From Enterobacter cloacae complex sp. ECNIH7 (GTDB taxonomy: Bacteria > Pseudomonadota > Gammaproteobacteria > Enterobacterales > Enterobacteriaceae): 64,000 nt of DNA. Below are positions 47,393 to 57,328 of this stretch, in pieces. Made by a program: the position numbers and the translations under genes. Numbering within the stretch: the first letter of the stretch is position 1; each line of letters starts with the position of its first letter. The stretch is from contig NZ_CP017990.1 in the NCBI RefSeq assembly GCF_002208095.1, positions 1,550,001 to 1,614,000 on the forward strand. Direction: 5' to 3'. The notes under the pieces were generated by a model. The model was given only the letters and a program-made list of their open reading frames with translations. It was not told where the DNA came from and did no database searches.

Positions 47393-49936
47393 TCAGTGGC
47401 ACTGCGCGGCAGCGTTAATAATGTTGGTGTTATCCTTCTCCTGCATCAGGGCGTAATCGGCGACGCAATGCTCGCTCGCCTCCTTGCCCCAGGAAACGAA
47501 AAGGCGTCCGTGCTGCGGCAGGCCGGTGAGATACACCAGGCCGTCGTTACCGACGATAAATTCACTGCTCTTGTCTTCCGTGGTGACCGTTGCGCCGAAG
47601 GGCAGCGGCTTGTCGTTCCAGGCCAGCGTCATTAAGACGCGGTTGCCCACGCGAGTATCGAAGCTGGCGCGAACTACCGCGCCGCGTGATGGTGTTACCG
47701 TCTGCGAGGCGTGCGTGACGTCGGCATCTTCTGGCAGTGTCTCCGTGTCCAGTGAAATGGGGTTGTGACGCCACGGCGTGACAAACGGCACCAGCGTATA
47801 GCCGCGAGAGTCCGTTTCCACGCCCGTCTGGTTGGCAACGTGCGTACCGTGTGTGCCTGGCGCTTTAATCAGCACCACGGTTTCGCCCAGGGTCTGACCG
47901 AAGGTGACGCCGTCAGAGTGGGCGACGATGCCGCCCTGGATCCCGGCGCTCACGGTGTGCTGATGGCTGTCCTGGCTGACGCCCCCGCGTATTTCACCGT
48001 AGGTACCTTTGTAATCCGCATTCATACTGGTAGAAGTGTTGTTATTGGCGCTGTCTAGTCCCTGCTGAACGTTCCAGCTCAGCTTGTCTCCCTCCAGCGC
48101 GGTACCATTCAGGCCCAGATTGTGGGTGGTGCCGTCTTTACCGTTGTTCAGGCTGTAGTTTGCCCAGGTGTCAGGCAGCCAGCGGTCGAGCGGAACCGAC
48201 ACGTTTAGGCCGATTTGTTGGTCATCGCTGATGGATTTACCGTCCTCGTCCGTGTCGTCGCTGTTTTTATTGACGCTGTAGCTCAGGCTATAGCTCACGC
48301 CGTGCCAGCTGTTGTTGTAGCTAACGCTCAGGGAGGTCATATCCTGACTCTGGCTCCAGTAACGCTCTTTCACCAGGCTTAGCGTCACCGAACCCCACTT
48401 ATCGCCCAGCGTCTGGTCGATGGTGGCCTCCGCTCGTGCGCGGCGCTGCTGTGGAGCGGACCAGTCGTTTGCACGAGTCCAGGACTCCATAGTGTCCTGC
48501 AGGGTGTAAAAGCCTTTACTGTTGTAGCGATAACCCGCCAGCGAGAAGCTAGTGCCGGTCGCGGTAAAATTTTTGCTATAGCGCAGACGAAGGGATTGCC
48601 CTTTGCTGGTTTTGCGCTTTTTCAGTAACGCTTTGGCGCGGGTAACGTCTAAGGAGAACGCGCCGAGGTCGCCAACGTTTTTCCCTGCGCCGAGCGCGGC
48701 GGAGTGGTAATGCGAACTCTGCTGCGTACCGCCGTAAAGGGTGACCCCGTGTGACAGGCCATAGATGGCGCTGCCCTGGGCGAAAGGGGTCTTCTCAACC
48801 TCTTTATCGTATGAACGGTAACGCCCTGCCGCGACGCTGTATTTCAGGTGTTTTTCCCGCTGCAGCACCGGCACGGAGGCAAACGGTACCACGAAATGAC
48901 TCTCGCTGCCGTCGGTCTCTTTTACCGTGACGTTCAGATCGCCGCTGCTGCCGGTGGGGTAGAGATCGTTAATCTCAAACGCGCCGGGGGCCACGGTGTT
49001 TTGATAGATAACGTAGCCATTCTGGCGAACCACCACCTGGGCGTTACTGTGCGCCGTGCCGCGTACCACCGGGGCATAACCGCGCTCGCTGTCCGGCAGC
49101 ATGTCGCTTTCGGTAGCCAGCTGTGCGCCAGTGTAAGAGACGCTGTCGAAAACGTCGGCCTGGGTGCTGCTCTGCCCCACGGTCAATTCGCTCTTCAGCC
49201 CCACGATATCGCGCTGGGCATAGGTATAGACCGGGGTCAGCTTGCCGTCGTCCTGACCCCCGTCCGAATTGTGGTTCCAGGTGCTGTAATTACGCACGCG
49301 CCAGGCACCGGCGTTAAAGCCGGGGCGCAGATTAATAAACTGGCTGCTGTTGTCCGCTTTCCCCTGCTGGCGGGCGCGGCTTTGGCTGGCGTTAACGCTA
49401 TAGTTCAGGATGCCCGCGGTGATCCCTTCGTCATACTCTTTCGGATCGATATAGCCACGGGGCACCTGGCCCAGCGCCGACTGGGGAATACTCAGCAGTA
49501 GCTGCTGGTTTTTGATGCGGAAAGTCGCCGAGGCCGAAGGGATCGCGCTGAGATCCGCGCATTCCCCTTTTGCCGCCAGCTTTGGATAATCTTTGGTTTT
49601 GATGCCCAGATGCGTTAATTCATCCAGACTCAGGCAGGGCTGCAGGGAATCATCTCCCTGCGCATCTTTTTGTAATGTAAAAAGGACGTCACGGGTGTCG
49701 ATTTTATTGTTATTGATGAACATCGTTACCTGATATTTGCCTGGCGCCTGACCGGGACCTTTTTCATAAACAGAGAGATCGGTCTTTGCCTGCTCTGGAT
49801 TATCAATATCCAGCAGGGCAGGGTTAAAATAATCATCAGCGTGGGCCTGCAGCGCGCAGCATGTCACCGCTATCCCACAAAAAGTGGGCAGCATTTCACG
49901 CAGTCGACGTAATAGCGGCTTAGTTGTGCTGTACAT
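47393..49936 (-). CDS. Fimbrial outer-membrane usher
   Basis: An 847-residue usher with signal peptide, N-terminal domain (DYFNPALLDIDNPEQAKTDLSVYEKG), 24-strand barrel with the plug, and C-terminal domains ending in paired Cys (HCVADYALMQEKDNTNIINAAAQCH). Motifs FEINDLYPTGSSGDLNVTVKETDGS and PRGYIDP are typical. It binds chaperone-subunit complexes and secretes the fibre. It lies between chaperone and adhesin genes. Confidence 0.95.
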   Translation of the reverse strand: MYSTTKPLLRRLREMLPTFCGIAVTCCALQAHADDYFNPALLDIDNPEQAKTDLSVYEKGPGQAPGKYQVTMFINNNKIDTRDVLFTLQKDAQGDDSLQPCLSLDELTHLGIKTKDYPKLAAKGECADLSAIPSASATFRIKNQQLLLSIPQSALGQVPRGYIDPKEYDEGITAGILNYSVNASQSRARQQGKADNSSQFINLRPGFNAGAWRVRNYSTWNHNSDGGQDDGKLTPVYTYAQRDIVGLKSELTVGQSSTQADVFDSVSYTGAQLATESDMLPDSERGYAPVVRGTAHSNAQVVVRQNGYVIYQNTVAPGAFEINDLYPTGSSGDLNVTVKETDGSESHFVVPFASVPVLQREKHLKYSVAAGRYRSYDKEVEKTPFAQGSAIYGLSHGVTLYGGTQQSSHYHSAALGAGKNVGDLGAFSLDVTRAKALLKKRKTSKGQSLRLRYSKNFTATGTSFSLAGYRYNSKGFYTLQDTMESWTRANDWSAPQQRRARAEATIDQTLGDKWGSVTLSLVKERYWSQSQDMTSLSVSYNNSWHGVSYSLSYSVNKNSDDTDEDGKSISDDQQIGLNVSVPLDRWLPDTWANYSLNNGKDGTTHNLGLNGTALEGDKLSWNVQQGLDSANNNTSTSMNADYKGTYGEIRGGVSQDSHQHTVSAGIQGGIVAHSDGVTFGQTLGETVVLIKAPGTHGTHVANQTGVETDSRGYTLVPFVTPWRHNPISLDTETLPEDADVTHASQTVTPSRGAVVRASFDTRVGNRVLMTLAWNDKPLPFGATVTTEDKSSEFIVGNDGLVYLTGLPQHGRLFVSWGKEASEHCVADYALMQEKDNTNIINAAAQCH

Positions 49937-49961
49937 GATTATCCAGGCGTCGAATAGAGTA

Positions 49962-50636
49962 TTAACGAACGGATGCAGACCAGGTTTTACTGATGCTTCC
50001 GTAATCGGTAATGACCGACCAGGATACGGTGTTACCGCTCATATTTGTCGGAAGGGCAAAGCGGGTAGCGGTATTTGGCACAGCCCAGGTCGCTTTTGTT
50101 ACTTTTTGGCCGTTCAGCGTTACGCTCTGGAAATTCATATAGAAAGGCGTAGGGTTGTTGACCACCAGATCGTTGCCTTCGCGGTGCCATTCCAGTTTAT
50201 CAGCCACCGCTTCGGGTTTGCCTTTAATCGAAGCAGGGCGATACAGCAATTTAATACGGGTATTAATGGCGATTTGTAATGTATTAACGCCCTCTTCATG
50301 GCTTGAAGAAGGAATGGCTTTAATATTTAACCAGTACAACGACTCGCGATCTTCCGGCATATTTCCGCCGGTGCGTACCACGCGCAGCACGTTATCTTCT
50401 TTAGCATTCAGACGGAACAGCGGCGGGGTAATCAGAAACGGTGCTTTACCGCCTTTTTTCAAGCCGGTATCCACCCAGGATTGTACCAGATAGTTAATAT
50501 CATCCGGATTGGAAACCCCAATCGAAGACTCTTTTTTCTCTCCCTGATAAACCAGTCGTGTGCCATTAATGATCACACCTGCATGGGCTGTTACTGCGGT
50601 CAGTAAAAGCGCGCTTAATAAATAACTGTGTCGCAT
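49962..50636 (-). CDS. Periplasmic fimbrial chaperone
   Basis: A 224-residue FimC/PapD-type chaperone with signal peptide (SYLLSALLLTAVTAHA). Conserved residues of the subunit-binding cleft appear: Arg in NGTRLVYQGEKKE, Lys in the later LKKGGKAPF segment, and family strands LFRLNAKEDNVLRVV and INTRIKLLYRP. It lies between pilin and usher with 68 bases to the pilin stop. Confidence 0.95.
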   Translation of the reverse strand: MRHSYLLSALLLTAVTAHAGVIINGTRLVYQGEKKESSIGVSNPDDINYLVQSWVDTGLKKGGKAPFLITPPLFRLNAKEDNVLRVVRTGGNMPEDRESLYWLNIKAIPSSSHEEGVNTLQIAINTRIKLLYRPASIKGKPEAVADKLEWHREGNDLVVNNPTPFYMNFQSVTLNGQKVTKATWAVPNTATRFALPTNMSGNTVSWSVITDYGSISKTWSASVR

Positions 50637-50704
50637 AAATATGTCTCAAAGAAAGAGGAGATAGTAACCTTCGCGTGAAGGCGAATATCTCCTCATTAAA
50701 CGTA

Positions 50705-51241
50705 TCAGTTATAAATAACGGTAAAAGTAGAGGCTGAGTTAGCCTGCCCGGCCGTGATCGCAGCCTGAGTCTGAATATAACGTGCGCCAAACTCCAGATT
50801 AGTTACCGTCGTTCCAGGAGTTAAAGGATACTGCTTTGAAGGCGTATACAGACTGACGGGCTGTTCGGATGAATCAACCAGCTGAATCGCCACGCCGGTT
50901 GCAGTCGTCGCACCCGGGGTTAAGGCCAGCGTGGTATTATTATCCGCATCGGGCGTACCACCGAAGTTGATGGCTGCAGACGTGACCGTTTCCGGGCAGT
51001 CTTTTAACTGAATATCAAATTTCGTTAAGGTGCTGGTAGAGCCTGCGCCGGTAAATGTTGTTTTGGATACTTTGCCCAGCGCAACATTCAGCGGACTGCT
51101 TAAACCGTTCACCACCTGACAGGCGGAATCGATAATTTCACCCGTGAAGTTAATTTGCCCTTCGCCGGTGGATGCCGCGAAAGAAGATGCAGAGCATCCC
51201 AAAGCGGCAGCAATGAATAAACCTAAAATGACTTTTTTCAT
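50705..51241 (-). CDS. Major fimbrial subunit
   Basis: A 178-residue pilin with signal peptide MKKVILGLFIAAALGCSASSFA. The mature part has the two conserved Cys (DSACQVV and KDCPETV), Ala/Thr/Gly-rich strands and the C-terminal beta-zipper STFTVIYN with Tyr second from the end. It is the first gene of the operon. The 266 bases upstream hold no recombinase gene and no FimS-like inverted repeat. Confidence 0.92.
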   Translation of the reverse strand: MKKVILGLFIAAALGCSASSFAASTGEGQINFTGEIIDSACQVVNGLSSPLNVALGKVSKTTFTGAGSTSTLTKFDIQLKDCPETVTSAAINFGGTPDADNNTTLALTPGATTATGVAIQLVDSSEQPVSLYTPSKQYPLTPGTTVTNLEFGARYIQTQAAITAGQANSASTFTVIYN

Positions 51242-51507
51242 ATTTAAACCTGTATGTTTCTCCTTTCGACCTCTGCGTCCCGCATTATTCGAAGTTATGT
51301 CTCAACTACTCACCGCTGGCTATTTAATCAGAAAATTCAGGCCGGGAAAGATCCCGCGCGGCTTCCAAATAATTCAATTAATTCTTGCAAAATGATTTTT
51401 TTCACTAAAACAATTGATTATAAAAATCCGCAGGGCGGACAAAAAAACTAACAGCGGAGTCATCATCAGGGCTATATTGTTGATAACCTGCTGTAAGGAG
51501 AAATGTC

Positions 51508-52470
51508 GTGGATTATCGCAAAATTATCAAAGAGGTAGGGCGCGGGAAAAATCATGCCCGCGATCTGGACCATGAAACCGCGCGTGCGCTTTATACCCGC
51601 ATGCTGGAGGGCGACGTCCCCGACCTGGAGATGGGGGGCATTCTGATCGCGCTGCGTATCAAAGGCGAAGGTGAAGCGGAGATGCGCGGGTTCTATGAAG
51701 CCATGCAGGCGCAAACGCTGCGCTTAACGCCGCCGGTGGCAAAACCGATGCCGATCGTGATCCCGAGCTACAACGGCGCGCGCAAGCAGGCAAATTTAAC
51801 CCCGCTGCTCGCTATCTTATTACACAAGCTGGGGTTCCCGGTGGTGGTGCACGGCGTCAGCGAAGATCCCACCCGCGTGCTGACGGAGACCATTTTCGGG
51901 ATGCTGGGCATCGAGCCAACGCGTCATGCCGGTCAGGCGCAGGCGAAGCTGGATGGCCATCAGCCTGTTTATATCCCGGTCGGCACGCTCTGCCCGCCGC
52001 TGGAAAAGCAGCTTGATATGCGCTGGCGCATGGGCGTGCGCAACAGCGCGCACACGCTGGCGAAACTGGCCACGCCGTTTGGCGAAGATGCCGCCCTGCG
52101 TCTCTCCAGCGTTTCGCATCCGGAATACGTGGCGCGCGTGGGGCAGTTCTTTGAGGCAATTGGCGCAAGGGCGTTACTGATGCACGGCACGGAGGGCGAG
52201 GTTTATGCGAACCCGCAGCGCTGTCCGCAGGTGATGCTGATCGATTCTGCCGGAACGCGCGCCGTTCTGGAACGCGGGGAAGAGAATAGCGGTGTGATAT
52301 TGCCTGAGGCAAAAGATCCCCATACTACAGCCCACTGGATTGAACAGTGTCTTGCCGGAAATGTTCCTGTTCCGCATTCGATTAAGCTGCAGATGGCCTG
52401 CTGTTTGCTGGCAACCGGAGAAGTGGAATCCGTCCAGGCCGGCCTTGAACGCGTGGCGCAGGCGTTTTAG
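51508..52470 (+). CDS. ybiB: Nucleic-acid-binding TrpD2-like protein YbiB
   Basis: A 320-residue protein of the nucleoside phosphorylase/anthranilate phosphoribosyltransferase fold. E. coli YbiB binds DNA and RNA and is induced in the SOS response as part of the dinG transcript. Motifs: EMRGFYEAM, IVIPSYNGARKQANLTPLLA and VHGVSEDPTRVLTE. The start is GTG at 51508 with AAGGAG 6 bases upstream. Here a fimbrial island separates it from dinG, and I see no LexA box before it. Confidence 0.92.
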   Translation: MDYRKIIKEVGRGKNHARDLDHETARALYTRMLEGDVPDLEMGGILIALRIKGEGEAEMRGFYEAMQAQTLRLTPPVAKPMPIVIPSYNGARKQANLTPLLAILLHKLGFPVVVHGVSEDPTRVLTETIFGMLGIEPTRHAGQAQAKLDGHQPVYIPVGTLCPPLEKQLDMRWRMGVRNSAHTLAKLATPFGEDAALRLSSVSHPEYVARVGQFFEAIGARALLMHGTEGEVYANPQRCPQVMLIDSAGTRAVLERGEENSGVILPEAKDPHTTAHWIEQCLAGNVPVPHSIKLQMACCLLATGEVESVQAGLERVAQAF

Positions 52471-52472
52471 AC

Positions 52473-52501
52473 AAAAAAAGCCCGTCCAGTGGCGGACGGG
52501 C
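52473..52501 (-). terminator. Terminator of ybiJ
   Basis: GCCCGTCC (52480-52487) pairs with GGACGGGC (52494-52501); the A run at 52473-52479 is a T run on the minus strand, so it serves the leftward gene ybiJ. Confidence 0.8.
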
Positions 52502-52585
52502 AAGCAAGGGTAACAACAACAGGGTCAATGAGGGTGGAGCAGCTCACCAGAGGGTATGGCGAGGGGACAGCATTCGTTCAGGCGA

Positions 52586-52846
52586 TTATTTGTAGATAAC
52601 CGCGGTACCGCTCAGCTTGTTATTGCCGTTAGCGGAGGTAATGGTGTATCCGCTTGCACCGGCAGCAGCGGCTTTCTCAGCCAGTTTGGCTTCCAGACCG
52701 TCCAGGGTGGTTGCGCCATCAGCACTCACCACACCGACTTTGTTCATGTTCTGTGCCTGAGTGGAAGAGACAGGCTCGACGGCGAAAGCGCCGAAAGACA
52801 GAGCGGACAGGGCAACAGCAGCTACAGCATATTTGATGGTTTTCAT
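52586..52846 (-). CDS. ybiJ: YhcN-family periplasmic protein YbiJ
   Basis: An 86-residue secreted protein of the DUF1471/BhsA family, equal in length and close in sequence to E. coli YbiJ. The signal peptide ends at AFA; the mature domain contains KVGVVSADGATTLDGLEAKLAEKAAAAGASGY and ends GTAVIYK. The start at 52846 (MKTIKYAV) matches the family. Members respond to stress and affect biofilm; the role of YbiJ is unknown. Confidence 0.92.
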   Translation of the reverse strand: MKTIKYAVAAVALSALSFGAFAVEPVSSTQAQNMNKVGVVSADGATTLDGLEAKLAEKAAAAGASGYTITSANGNNKLSGTAVIYK

Positions 52847-53131
52847 AATTAATCTCTCGCAGGTGTTTCTGTTAAGGGGACGATGTTCCGTCGATGTGAT
52901 AAGTATCACGGTTTTTTGCGAGTGATAAAATCGAAGAGAATTGACGTGGTTGATCAAAAAAATTGAATGACAAATAACTTATTGAATATTAATAAATTCA
53001 AAGCACCACTTTACACTTCTTGCGGATGCGCTTTACAGAAGCGATACGAAGGGCACGTTTTGCTACGCGTCTGGCTAAAAACCGTGAGCGTAAAGGAACG
53101 CGCGCGCTCGGTTAGCTTTGGTAAAGCAAAG

Positions 53132-53398
53132 TCAACGTAACTGGCTGTCTTTCGAACCTCTGCGATTATATCCTGAGTGTGATGCATTTTTTGAATCTTT
53201 CTGCTGCTGGCACGTGATGCAAAGCCGTACGCCGGGAATGGCTTTTCGGCGCGCCTCCGGAATGGGTTCTCCGCATTCTTCGCATTCCGTTAGGCTTTCA
53301 CCGCGCGGAATTTCACCGCGGGCACGCGCAACCGCATCTTCAATAGTACTGTTGATCTGTTCGTTAACAGCGTCGTCATTTGCCCAGCCGGAAGCCAT
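53132..53398 (-). CDS. ybiI: DksA/TraR zinc-finger protein YbiI
   Basis: An 88-residue protein with the four-Cys zinc finger CEECGEPIPEARRKAIPGVRLCITC (about residues 39-63) and a short N-terminal helix lacking the long DksA coil. It is expected to touch RNA polymerase weakly or not at all. The same length as E. coli YbiI. In E. coli ybiX and fiu follow; here mcbA is next. Confidence 0.9.
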   Translation of the reverse strand: MASGWANDDAVNEQINSTIEDAVARARGEIPRGESLTECEECGEPIPEARRKAIPGVRLCITCQQQKDSKNASHSGYNRRGSKDSQLR

Positions 53399-53520
53399 AG
53401 CGTCCTCCTGAAATCGGTTTAGGCCATATGTTTACTATGGGGTTAAAAAATGAACAGTCAAGGCGAAGAGAGAAGTGAACTGCACCCGTTGAGCAGATGC
53501 AGTCTTGTGGAAGAGACAGA

Positions 53521-53787
53521 TTATTTATAAATGGTCGCAGTGCCGTACATATGGTTATCTCCGCCAGCGGAGTTCACCACGAATCCTTTTGCACCTTCCT
53601 GACGGGCTTTTTCGGCGAGCTTATCCTGTAGATCGTCAAGGTTACTGGCACGGCTTACCGAAACGGTGCCCGCAGCACGTAGCTGGCTCGTATCGGTACT
53701 TTGGGTCAGTGACTGAACGGCCATGGCAGAGAAGGACGCGGTCGCCAGGGCGGCTGCGATAACAGCAAGGGTCAGGTACTTTTTCAT
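53521..53787 (-). CDS. mcbA: YhcN-family periplasmic protein McbA
   Basis: An 88-residue secreted protein of the DUF1471 family. The mature sequence (SQLRAAGTVSVSRASNL, DKLAEKARQEGAKGFVVNSAGGD, GTATIYK) is closest to E. coli McbA (YbiM), a periplasmic protein linked to colanic acid and biofilm. The start at 53787 (MKKYLTLAVIAAAL) gives a proper signal peptide; upstream ATG is not needed. Divergent from rlmF. Confidence 0.88.
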   Translation of the reverse strand: MKKYLTLAVIAAALATASFSAMAVQSLTQSTDTSQLRAAGTVSVSRASNLDDLQDKLAEKARQEGAKGFVVNSAGGDNHMYGTATIYK

Positions 53788-54030
53788 AATCACATCCTCA
53801 TGAGGAAACAACAGGTGATTCCCTTTAAGTTTAGAAGCCTGACGAGTGTGACTTAGCGCAAATATTTGATGATGATCTGCTTATTTTTTGAACAATGTAA
53901 ATTGACAATTCGCTGACGGATCATAGACATAAAGGTGTTTGATTTATGGCGGGTTTTTGAGCGTAGCAGAGAAAGATTTACCGTTGGGCCAGCAAAGGGT
54001 ATCTTACGCCGCTGTTTAAAGGAGAATGCC

Positions 54031-54942
54031 ATGACTGCCCAAAAGCCGGGATTGCACCCGCGAAATCGCCACCGCAGCCGCTACGACATGAACGCGTTAT
54101 GCCTGAGCTGCCCGCCGCTGCAGGACTATCTTGTTCAGACCCCTGCGGGTGAACCCTCGGTCAACTTTGCTGACCCGCAGGCGGTGAAAATGCTGAACAA
54201 AGCCCTGCTGGCGCATTTTTACGGTGTAGCTCACTGGGATATCCCGGAAGGCTTTCTCTGTCCACCTGTTCCGGGCCGCGCTGACTACGTACATCACCTT
54301 GCCGACCTCCTTGCCGAAGGCAATGAGGGTGTCGTTCCACAGCAGGCCACCATCCTGGATATTGGCACCGGGGCGAACCTGATTTACCCGCTGATCGGCG
54401 CGCATGAATATCAGTGGCGCTTTACCGGAAGCGAAATCGGTGACGAGGCATTTGCCAGCGCCCAGGCGATTATCAGCGCTAACCCGGGATTAAGCCGCGC
54501 CATTCGCCTGCGTCGTCAGAAAGACGCGGCGTCGATCTTCAACGGCATTATTCACAAAAACGAAAGCTATGACGCCACGATGTGCAACCCGCCGTTCCAT
54601 GATTCGGCGGCATCGGCCCGTGCGGGCAGCGAGCGCAAGCGCCGTAACCTGGGTCAGGCTGAAGATGCGGCGCTGAACTTCGGCGGACAGCAGCAGGAGC
54701 TCTGGTGCGAAGGGGGCGAAGTGGCGTTTATCCTGCGCATGATAGCGGAAAGCAAGCAGTTTGGTCGTCAGGTGAAGTGGTTCACGACGCTGGTTTCCCG
54801 GGGGGATAACCTGCCGCCGCTCTACCGCGCGCTGACCGAAGCGGGCGCCGTAAAAGTGGTGAAAAAAGAGATGGCGCAGGGCCAGAAACAGAGCCGCTTT
54901 ATCGCCTGGACGTTTATGGACAACAACAAACGTCGCAAATAG
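54031..54942 (+). CDS. rlmF: 23S rRNA (adenine-1618-N6)-methyltransferase
   Basis: A 303-residue SAM methyltransferase. Motif I is [14 protein letters not shown] (about residue 111) and the catalytic N6-adenine motif is NPPF (in [11 protein letters not shown]). It ends in a basic tail. The start at 54031 follows AAGGAG and matches E. coli (MTAQK...LHPRNRH); an earlier in-frame start at 53935 lacks support. Confidence 0.94.
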   Translation: MTAQKPGLHPRNRHRSRYDMNALCLSCPPLQDYLVQTPAGEPSVNFADPQAVKMLNKALLAHFYGVAHWDIPEGFLCPPVPGRADYVHHLADLLAEGNEGVVPQQATILDIGTGANLIYPLIGAHEYQWRFTGSEIGDEAFASAQAIISANPGLSRAIRLRRQKDAASIFNGIIHKNESYDATMCNPPFHDSAASARAGSERKRRNLGQAEDAALNFGGQQQELWCEGGEVAFILRMIAESKQFGRQVKWFTTLVSRGDNLPPLYRALTEAGAVKVVKKEMAQGQKQSRFIAWTFMDNNKRRK

Positions 54943-54952
54943 CACTCCGTCG

Positions 54953-54984
54953 TAGGCCGGGTGGGGCGAAGCCGCCACCCGGCA
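54953..54984. repeat. REP element
   Basis: TAGGCCGGGTGG and CCACCCGGCAA form the arms of an imperfect palindrome of the REP family, between convergent rlmF and mscM. Confidence 0.8.
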
Positions 54985-54990
54985 ACCAGG

Positions 54991-57204
54991 TCACAGCGTC
55001 GGCTCCTGCGGAGGGAGCGGCGATGCGGGCGGCGGCAATACCTGATACGTCTGCACGGGCATCCGCACGTTCGCCAGATCAAAGTGTTTTTTCACCATGC
55101 TGTCGAGCGCAAAGCGCACCGTCCACTGCTTCAGCGGCTGGGTGGTGAACGACACGCGCAGGGTAAAGGCTGTGTTCGTCAGCCCGACGATGCCGGCAAA
55201 TGACGGCTCTCCGATCACCAGCCCGCGAATATCCTCCATCTCCATCAGTTCTTCTACCGCATCGCGCAGCGCCTGCTTCGCTTTGTCCGCATCCTCGTGG
55301 CGATCCACATCGTAGTTCGCCACAACGGAACCAATGCCGCGCACAAAGTTGGCGAAGGTGGTGATCGAAGACCAGGGAATGATGTGGTACGCCCCGGTGT
55401 CCTGACGCACGCCCACCGAGCGGATGGACATCCTCTCCACGGTGCCGGTTAACGGCCCGATGGTCACCAGATCGCCCGTGTTCATTCCGTTCTCAAACTG
55501 GATAAAGATGCCGGTAATAATATCCTTCACCAGCGTTTGCGACCCGAAGGAAATCGCCAGCCCCAGGGCACCGGCACCCGCCAGCAGCGGGGCGATATTC
55601 ACGCCGATTTCCGACAGCACGATCATGATGGTGATGGTGCTGATAATGACCGCCAGCGCGTTGCGGAACAGGGTTAACAGTGTTCTTGCCCGCGCGCTGG
55701 GCAGGGGCCTGCCGTGAATATCCGATACCAGACGGTTCTCAATAAGGCTCGCCAGCAGCGTCCAGCCGACGGCGGAGAAGAAGAGGATCAGCGCGATGCG
55801 AATCAGGATGTCGACCGTTTTTTCACCGGCACCGTTGTGAAGCCAGTTCCAGAAATCAAACAGGCTCCATGCATTCAGGAGCAGCATAATCGCCACGCAG
55901 ACGGTGAGAATACGCGCCACTTTGAGCGATACCGACATCCAGCCGTTTACCCGCTTTTGCAGTTCCGGGTAATTACGCTGCACCTGCGGCGACAGGGTGA
56001 TGGTTTTCGAGATCCAGCGCGACAGCAGCCCTGACACAAACGCCGCGATGCCGATAATGGCCAGGCTTTTGAACGTCGCTCCCATCATAAACTTCAGGCT
56101 ATTGCCCGGGTCGAACAGCGAGAAGAAGCACAGCACGATGAAGTAAGCGCTTGCCAGCCAGTGCCACACCAGGGCGAACGCGCGGATAAAGAGGCTAAAG
56201 AACGAGAGGGAGCGATCGGCCAGATTCAGCAGGCTTTGGGTAATGGTTTTTTTATTATGGAAGATAAGGTACAGCGACCAGACGGTAATGCAGATCATGA
56301 TTAGAACGTTTGCCAGCGCGCCAAACTGGACGTTCACCTGGTTGGAGATGATCGGCACGGCAACCAGCAGGCCGTAGCCAATCAGCCCGCTGAGCACGCT
56401 CAGACGCAGCGCCCAGTACTTCGCGCTCTCATCCCGAATGGAAAACGGGCGCAGCTCCGGCACGTGCGGACAAAAGAGTAACCGCAGCAGCGCCTTGAAG
56501 AACTCAATCAGGGCAAAGGCATTCAGGAAAAGCGACTGCTGGAAGGCGATGGTTTTGTTGCCGGCATTCAGCCTGTCGGCCAGCATCTGGCCTAAGAACA
56601 GCGTCAGCGCCAGCAGCAGTAAATCAATGATAAACGCTGAGGCTATCATCAACGGCAGGTGCAGCCAGCTGCTTTTCTGCTGATTCTTTCTGCGTCCCCA
56701 TTGCCCCATTTTGCGGTACAGCGGCCACGCGCACAGGCGCACCAGCCAGTAAAAAAGAAACACCGCCCCCGCCAGCATCAGGAACTGCGTGGCGGCGGCG
56801 GTAAACGTTTGCGGGTTAAATGGCTTATGCGGGGAGCCAATCAGGTTGCGGTAAAGCTGAGCGAAGCGCGAGGAGAGCGCTTCCCCATAGTGACGACTCA
56901 CGTCGGTGACGTTTTCCAGCACCGTTTTTTGTTCCTCCACCTGGGGAGGGGTGATGACAGGCACTGGCTCCTGCGGCGGCGTGGCGGCCACTTTCCGCAG
57001 CTGGCTGATGAGTTCCTGCCGGGAGGTGTCGTTCTCAAGGACGTCGGCGAGGGCGCTGTAGGCGGCTTTTTTCTGTTCGACATTGGGTTCAGGAGGGGGC
57101 GTACTTTGCTGACTGGCGGTTGTTCCGGTGGTCACGCCGGGGATCGCGACGGCGAACGATGGCGCACTAAACAGGCTAATCAACAACAACAGGATCCACG
57201 GCAC
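54991..57204 (-). CDS. mscM: Moderate-conductance mechanosensitive channel YbiO
   Basis: A 737-residue MscS-superfamily channel (E. coli YbiO is 741). It has a signal peptide, a periplasmic domain with a Pro/Glu-rich stretch, about ten membrane segments and the MscS pore and vestibule (LLAGAGALGLAISFGSQTLVKDIITGIFIQFENGMNTGDLV). The start is GTG at 57204 with GGAGG upstream; the frame continues further to 57381 but homology does not. Confidence 0.9.
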   Translation of the reverse strand: MPWILLLLISLFSAPSFAVAIPGVTTGTTASQQSTPPPEPNVEQKKAAYSALADVLENDTSRQELISQLRKVAATPPQEPVPVITPPQVEEQKTVLENVTDVSRHYGEALSSRFAQLYRNLIGSPHKPFNPQTFTAAATQFLMLAGAVFLFYWLVRLCAWPLYRKMGQWGRRKNQQKSSWLHLPLMIASAFIIDLLLLALTLFLGQMLADRLNAGNKTIAFQQSLFLNAFALIEFFKALLRLLFCPHVPELRPFSIRDESAKYWALRLSVLSGLIGYGLLVAVPIISNQVNVQFGALANVLIMICITVWSLYLIFHNKKTITQSLLNLADRSLSFFSLFIRAFALVWHWLASAYFIVLCFFSLFDPGNSLKFMMGATFKSLAIIGIAAFVSGLLSRWISKTITLSPQVQRNYPELQKRVNGWMSVSLKVARILTVCVAIMLLLNAWSLFDFWNWLHNGAGEKTVDILIRIALILFFSAVGWTLLASLIENRLVSDIHGRPLPSARARTLLTLFRNALAVIISTITIMIVLSEIGVNIAPLLAGAGALGLAISFGSQTLVKDIITGIFIQFENGMNTGDLVTIGPLTGTVERMSIRSVGVRQDTGAYHIIPWSSITTFANFVRGIGSVVANYDVDRHEDADKAKQALRDAVEELMEMEDIRGLVIGEPSFAGIVGLTNTAFTLRVSFTTQPLKQWTVRFALDSMVKKHFDLANVRMPVQTYQVLPPPASPLPPQEPTL

Positions 57205-57287
57205 GGCGTCCTCCGGTGAAAATGTCGAACAAAATGATAAGTATAGAAGTCGGGACGCGGAGGGGGATTTTTGGGAACAATCTGGCG

Positions 57288-57312
57288 TAAAAAAGCCGGG
57301 CATGCCCGGCTT
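57288..57312 (-). terminator. glnHPQ terminator
   Basis: AAGCCGGGCATGCCCGGCTT (57293-57312) is a perfect palindrome; the A run on its left is a T run for the leftward glnHPQ transcript. Confidence 0.85.
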
Positions 57313-57328
57313 AGCGTAAAGCGATGGA

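Noticed and set aside
51242..51507. Phase-variable invertible promoter upstream of the fimbrial operon
   Set aside because: No inverted repeat pair of the FimS kind and no recombinase gene nearby.
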